Positions 59,836-64,000 of a stretch of 64,000 bases of DNA are shown one piece after another. The stretch's first letter is position 1. Each line of letters starts with the position of its first letter. A program made the position numbers and the translations under genes. The stretch comes from Photobacterium jeanii (GTDB taxonomy: Bacteria; Pseudomonadota; Gammaproteobacteria; Enterobacterales; Vibrionaceae), in NCBI RefSeq assembly GCF_001650345.1, contig NZ_LVHF01000015.1, positions 165,267 through 229,266 of the forward strand. The letters are read 5' to 3'. The notes under the pieces are model-generated. The model saw only the letters and a list, made by a program, of their open reading frames with translations, was not told where the DNA came from and searched no databases.

Positions 59836-60192
59836 ATGAAAGCGTTAGGCTTTGTTTTCCGAACTGCCCCGCATGGGGTCAATAGCGGCCGTGAAGGGCT
59901 CGATGCGGTGCTGGCAACCTCTGCGTACAGCGAAGATCTGCAATTGTTTTTTGTTGGTGATGGCGTGTTTCAATTATTGAAGCACCAACAACCGAATGAA
60001 ATCCTATCCCGAGATTACATCGCGACATTCAAAATGTTGGAACTGTATGACATTGAGCAAGTGTTTGTTTGTCAGCAGTCTCTTGCCGCGCGTGGTCTGA
60101 CGGAAGAGGATTTATTGATTGATGTGACTGTGCTTGATGAAGCGGATGTAGCCAATCAACTCCACAGTTGTCAGCGCGTACTGGCATTTTAG
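59836..60192 (+). CDS. tusC: Sulfurtransferase subunit TusC
   Basis: A 118-residue DsrF-like subunit of TusBCD (GFVFRTAPHGVNSGREGLDAVLATSAY is the family start). The conserved TusC pattern FVGDGVFQLL is present. Confidence 0.94.
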   Translation: MKALGFVFRTAPHGVNSGREGLDAVLATSAYSEDLQLFFVGDGVFQLLKHQQPNEILSRDYIATFKMLELYDIEQVFVCQQSLAARGLTEEDLLIDVTVLDEADVANQLHSCQRVLAF

Positions 60193-60223
60193 TTAACCTT
60201 TCCCGCCTGCCTTTGAGGTAATT

Positions 60224-60517
60224 ATGCTCCATACAGTGACGACCTCACCGTTTCAAAGCCAAGCTCTGGCCGATTGTTTGCGTTACAGCAGCGAAAACGA
60301 TGTGATTTTGCTACTTCAAGACGCTGTTGTCGCGGCAATTGATGAAAATAACTGGTGCCAGACATTAAAAAATTCTGGGCGAAAAGTTTATTTGCTACAG
60401 GAAGATGCTCGTGCCAGAGGCTTAATCGATAAGCTAACAACTGATGTTGAAGTTATTGATTATACAGGGTTTGTAGCGCTTACCATCACTCATGATACGC
60501 AAATGAAGTGGGCATGA
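60224..60517 (+). CDS. tusB: Sulfurtransferase subunit TusB
   Basis: A 97-residue DsrH-like subunit completing TusBCD. It begins MLHTVTTSPF with GAGGTAATT upstream. It ends the yheO-tusDCB operon, with rpsL following after a 179-bp gap that holds an independent promoter. Confidence 0.92.
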   Translation: MLHTVTTSPFQSQALADCLRYSSENDVILLLQDAVVAAIDENNWCQTLKNSGRKVYLLQEDARARGLIDKLTTDVEVIDYTGFVALTITHDTQMKWA

Positions 60518-60594
60518 TCGCCAACTTGCGCCATGATTCATAAAGTTAAATGCAGATTGTTTAAGAAATGATCATCTGATTGATCGCTGGTTAG

Positions 60595-61071
<477 letters not shown>

Positions 61072-61143
61072 TGGATTTCCGTTAAGTAAGGCCAAACATT
61101 AATTTAAATATTTGAAGAAACTGAAAAGTTTTGGATAACCTGA

Positions 61144-61635
<492 letters not shown>

Positions 61636-61722
61636 TCCCGCAGGTAATAACCATGGCGCGACAGGCATTAGCCTGCCGCGCCAATTTCACTCTAAGGACC
61701 CCCTTAGTAAGAGGATACAATC

Positions 61723-63819
61723 GTGGCTCGTAAAACTCCTATTGAGCGTTACCGTAATATCGGTATCTGTGCTCACGTAGACGCCGGTAAAACCACTACT
61801 ACTGAGCGTATCCTGTTCTACACTGGTCTTTCTCATAAGATTGGTGAAGTACACGACGGCGCAGCAACCATGGACTGGATGGAGCAGGAGCAAGAGCGTG
61901 GTATCACTATCACATCTGCTGCAACTACTACCTTCTGGCGTGGTATGGAAGCACAATTTCCAGAGCACCGCGTAAACATCATTGACACCCCAGGACACGT
62001 TGACTTTACTATTGAAGTAGAACGTTCTCTGCGCGTACTTGATGGTGCCGTTGTTGTATTTTGTGGCTCTTCAGGCGTTGAACCTCAGTCTGAGACTGTA
62101 TGGCGTCAAGCTGATAAATACGAAGTTCCACGTATGGTTTTCGTAAACAAGATGGACCGTGCTGGTGCAGACTTCCTACGCGTAGTTGACCAAATCAAAA
62201 ACCGTCTTGGCGCAAACCCTGTGCCTATTCAATTGAATATTGGTGCTGAAGACGAATTCAAAGGCGTGATTGACCTGATCAAGATGAAGGCAATCAACTG
62301 GAATGATGAAGATCAAGGTATGTCATTTACCTACGAAGACATTCCAGCTGAGATGCAAGACCTTGCAGATGAATGGCGTCAAAACCTAGTTGAATCAGCT
62401 GCTGAAGCAACTGAAGAACTAATGGATAAGTACCTGGAAGAAGGCGAACTGTCTGAATCTGAAATTAAAGCAGGTTTACGCCAGCGTACTTTGAACAACG
62501 AAATCGTTCTAGCGACTTGTGGTTCTGCATTCAAGAACAAAGGTGTTCAGGCAGTACTAGACGCAGTTATCGAATTCTTGCCATCACCAACGGAAGTAAA
62601 AGCTATCCGTGGTGAAGATATGAACGGCAATGATGTTGAGCGTCACTCAAGCGACGACGAACCATTTGCGGCATTGGCATTCAAAATTGCCACTGACCCA
62701 TTCGTTGGCAACCTAACGTTTATGCGTGTTTACTCTGGTGTGGTTAACTCGGGTGACACGGTATACAACTCTGTTAAAGAGAAGCGTGAACGTTTTGGCC
62801 GTATCGTACAGATGCACTCGAATAAGCGTGAAGAGATCAAAGAAGTTCGCGCGGGTGACATTGCAGCTGCTATCGGTCTGAAATACGTAACAACAGGTGA
62901 CACTCTATGTGATCAGGACAACAAAGTTATCCTTGAGCGCATGGAATTCCCTGAGCCAGTTATTCAAATCGCGGTGGAACCGCGCTCTGCGGCGGACCAA
63001 GAGAAAATGGGTATCGCGCTAGGTAAACTAGCGGCAGAAGATCCGTCTTTCCGTGTAGAGACCGACGATGAGTCAGGCCAGACACTTATCTCTGGTATGG
63101 GTGAACTTCACCTAGACATCATCGTTGACCGTATGAAGCGTGAATTCAGCGTAGAATGTAATGTTGGTAAACCTCAGGTTGCTTACCGTGAAACGATTCG
63201 TGGTAACACTGAAGTAGAAGGCAAGTTCGTACGCCAATCTGGTGGTCGCGGTCAATACGGTCACGTATGGCTGAAAATCGAACCATCAGAGCCGGGTGAA
63301 GGCTTTGTATTCGTTGACGAAATCGTGGGCGGTACAGTACCAAAAGATTACATTGGTTCTGTTGCTAAGGGTATCGAAGAGCAAATGAACAACGGTGTAC
63401 TTGCGGGTTACCCAGTACTCGATGTGAAAGCGACGCTATTCGATGGTTCTTACCACGATGTCGATTCTAGCGAAATGGCGTTTAAAATCGCAGGTTCAAT
63501 GGCATTCAGAAAAGGCGCGCTTGAAGCAAGCCCTGTTATCCTTGAGCCTATGATGAAAGTTGAAGTAACTACTCCAGAAGATTGGATGGGTGATGTTGTT
63601 GGTGACCTTAACCGTCGTCGCGGCATGATCGAAGGTATGGACGAAGGCCCTGCTGGTCTGAAGATCGTTCGTGCTCAAGTTCCACTATCTGCGATGTTTG
63701 GTTACGCAACTGATTTGCGTTCAGCAACTCAAGGTCGTGCATCTTACTCTATGGAATTTAGCGAATACGCTGAAGTTCCTAAGAACGTTGCTGACAGTAT
63801 TATTGCAGATCGCACGTAA
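61723..63819 (+). CDS. fusA: Elongation factor G
   Basis: A 698-residue translocation GTPase. G1 [13 protein letters not shown]2 [11 protein letters not shown]3 DTPGHVDF and G4 NKMD are in place, with the four further EF-G domains. Placement in the str operon makes it the main EF-G (Vibrio may have a second copy elsewhere). Confidence 0.98.
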   Translation: MARKTPIERYRNIGICAHVDAGKTTTTERILFYTGLSHKIGEVHDGAATMDWMEQEQERGITITSAATTTFWRGMEAQFPEHRVNIIDTPGHVDFTIEVERSLRVLDGAVVVFCGSSGVEPQSETVWRQADKYEVPRMVFVNKMDRAGADFLRVVDQIKNRLGANPVPIQLNIGAEDEFKGVIDLIKMKAINWNDEDQGMSFTYEDIPAEMQDLADEWRQNLVESAAEATEELMDKYLEEGELSESEIKAGLRQRTLNNEIVLATCGSAFKNKGVQAVLDAVIEFLPSPTEVKAIRGEDMNGNDVERHSSDDEPFAALAFKIATDPFVGNLTFMRVYSGVVNSGDTVYNSVKEKRERFGRIVQMHSNKREEIKEVRAGDIAAAIGLKYVTTGDTLCDQDNKVILERMEFPEPVIQIAVEPRSAADQEKMGIALGKLAAEDPSFRVETDDESGQTLISGMGELHLDIIVDRMKREFSVECNVGKPQVAYRETIRGNTEVEGKFVRQSGGRGQYGHVWLKIEPSEPGEGFVFVDEIVGGTVPKDYIGSVAKGIEEQMNNGVLAGYPVLDVKATLFDGSYHDVDSSEMAFKIAGSMAFRKGALEASPVILEPMMKVEVTTPEDWMGDVVGDLNRRRGMIEGMDEGPAGLKIVRAQVPLSAMFGYATDLRSATQGRASYSMEFSEYAEVPKNVADSIIADRT

Positions 63820-63868
63820 TTGATATTGCGTCAGCGTTGATTGACGCATAAAATACAAACTTCGGACG

Positions 63869-63892
63869 CGCCCTCTAACCTAGTAGGGGGCG
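63869..63892 (+). other. Hairpin between fusA and tuf
   Basis: CGCCCTCT/AGGGGGCG (one G-T pair, 8-nt loop) with no T-run: an intercistronic stem. Confidence 0.4.
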
Positions 63893-63900
63893 TATCTTAA

Positions 63901-64000
<100 letters not shown>

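Overview
The window is chromosomal DNA from a member of the Vibrionaceae (Gammaproteobacteria). AphA, the argH-argA fusion, the hybrid peroxiredoxin-glutaredoxin beside oxyR, the Vibrio-type Crp and the gene order all fit that family and resemble Vibrio cholerae chromosome I as I remember it. Base composition looks close to 50% GC by eye. Genus and species are not resolved. Coding density is high. I see no prophage, insertion sequence, CRISPR array, integron, rRNA or tRNA.

Layout, left to right: ftsN start, cytR and priA (leftward); rpmE and a malic enzyme; the methionine regulon metJ | metB-metL | metF with two tandem MetJ operators; aphA and ppc (leftward); argC-argB-argG-argH(A), preceded by an ArgR operator and a short Arg-ending leader ORF; a thiol-redox group (flavoprotein disulfide reductase, Prx-Grx, divergent oxyR with a good OxyR operator); mrcA divergent from pilMNOPQ-aroK-aroB-damX-dam; rpe-gph-trpS; ridA behind an attenuator-like leader; pabA; the arginine succinyltransferase genes argD-astA-astD plus a DUF1338 gene; crp divergent from yhfA; prkB-yheU-yheT; a TIGR02444 gene with yheS; kefG-kefB-yheV; slyD; slyX with a WD40 lipoprotein; fkpA; yheO-tusDCB; and finally rpsL-rpsG-fusA-tuf, cut by the window end.

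The genes are mainly core metabolism (Met, Arg, shikimate, pentose phosphate), envelope and pilus assembly, redox defence, global regulation (Crp, CytR, OxyR, MetJ, AphA) and translation. The least ordinary signals are in non-coding DNA: the 15-codon ORF ending Arg-Arg-Arg before argC, the leader with a terminator-like hairpin before ridA, competing hairpins before astA, and a 20-bp imperfect inverted repeat before yheO. One protein-level oddity is the Cys-rich C-terminal tail on the reductase next to the peroxiredoxin. Start codons were re-chosen by ribosome-binding site and family alignment where the longest frame was clearly over-extended.
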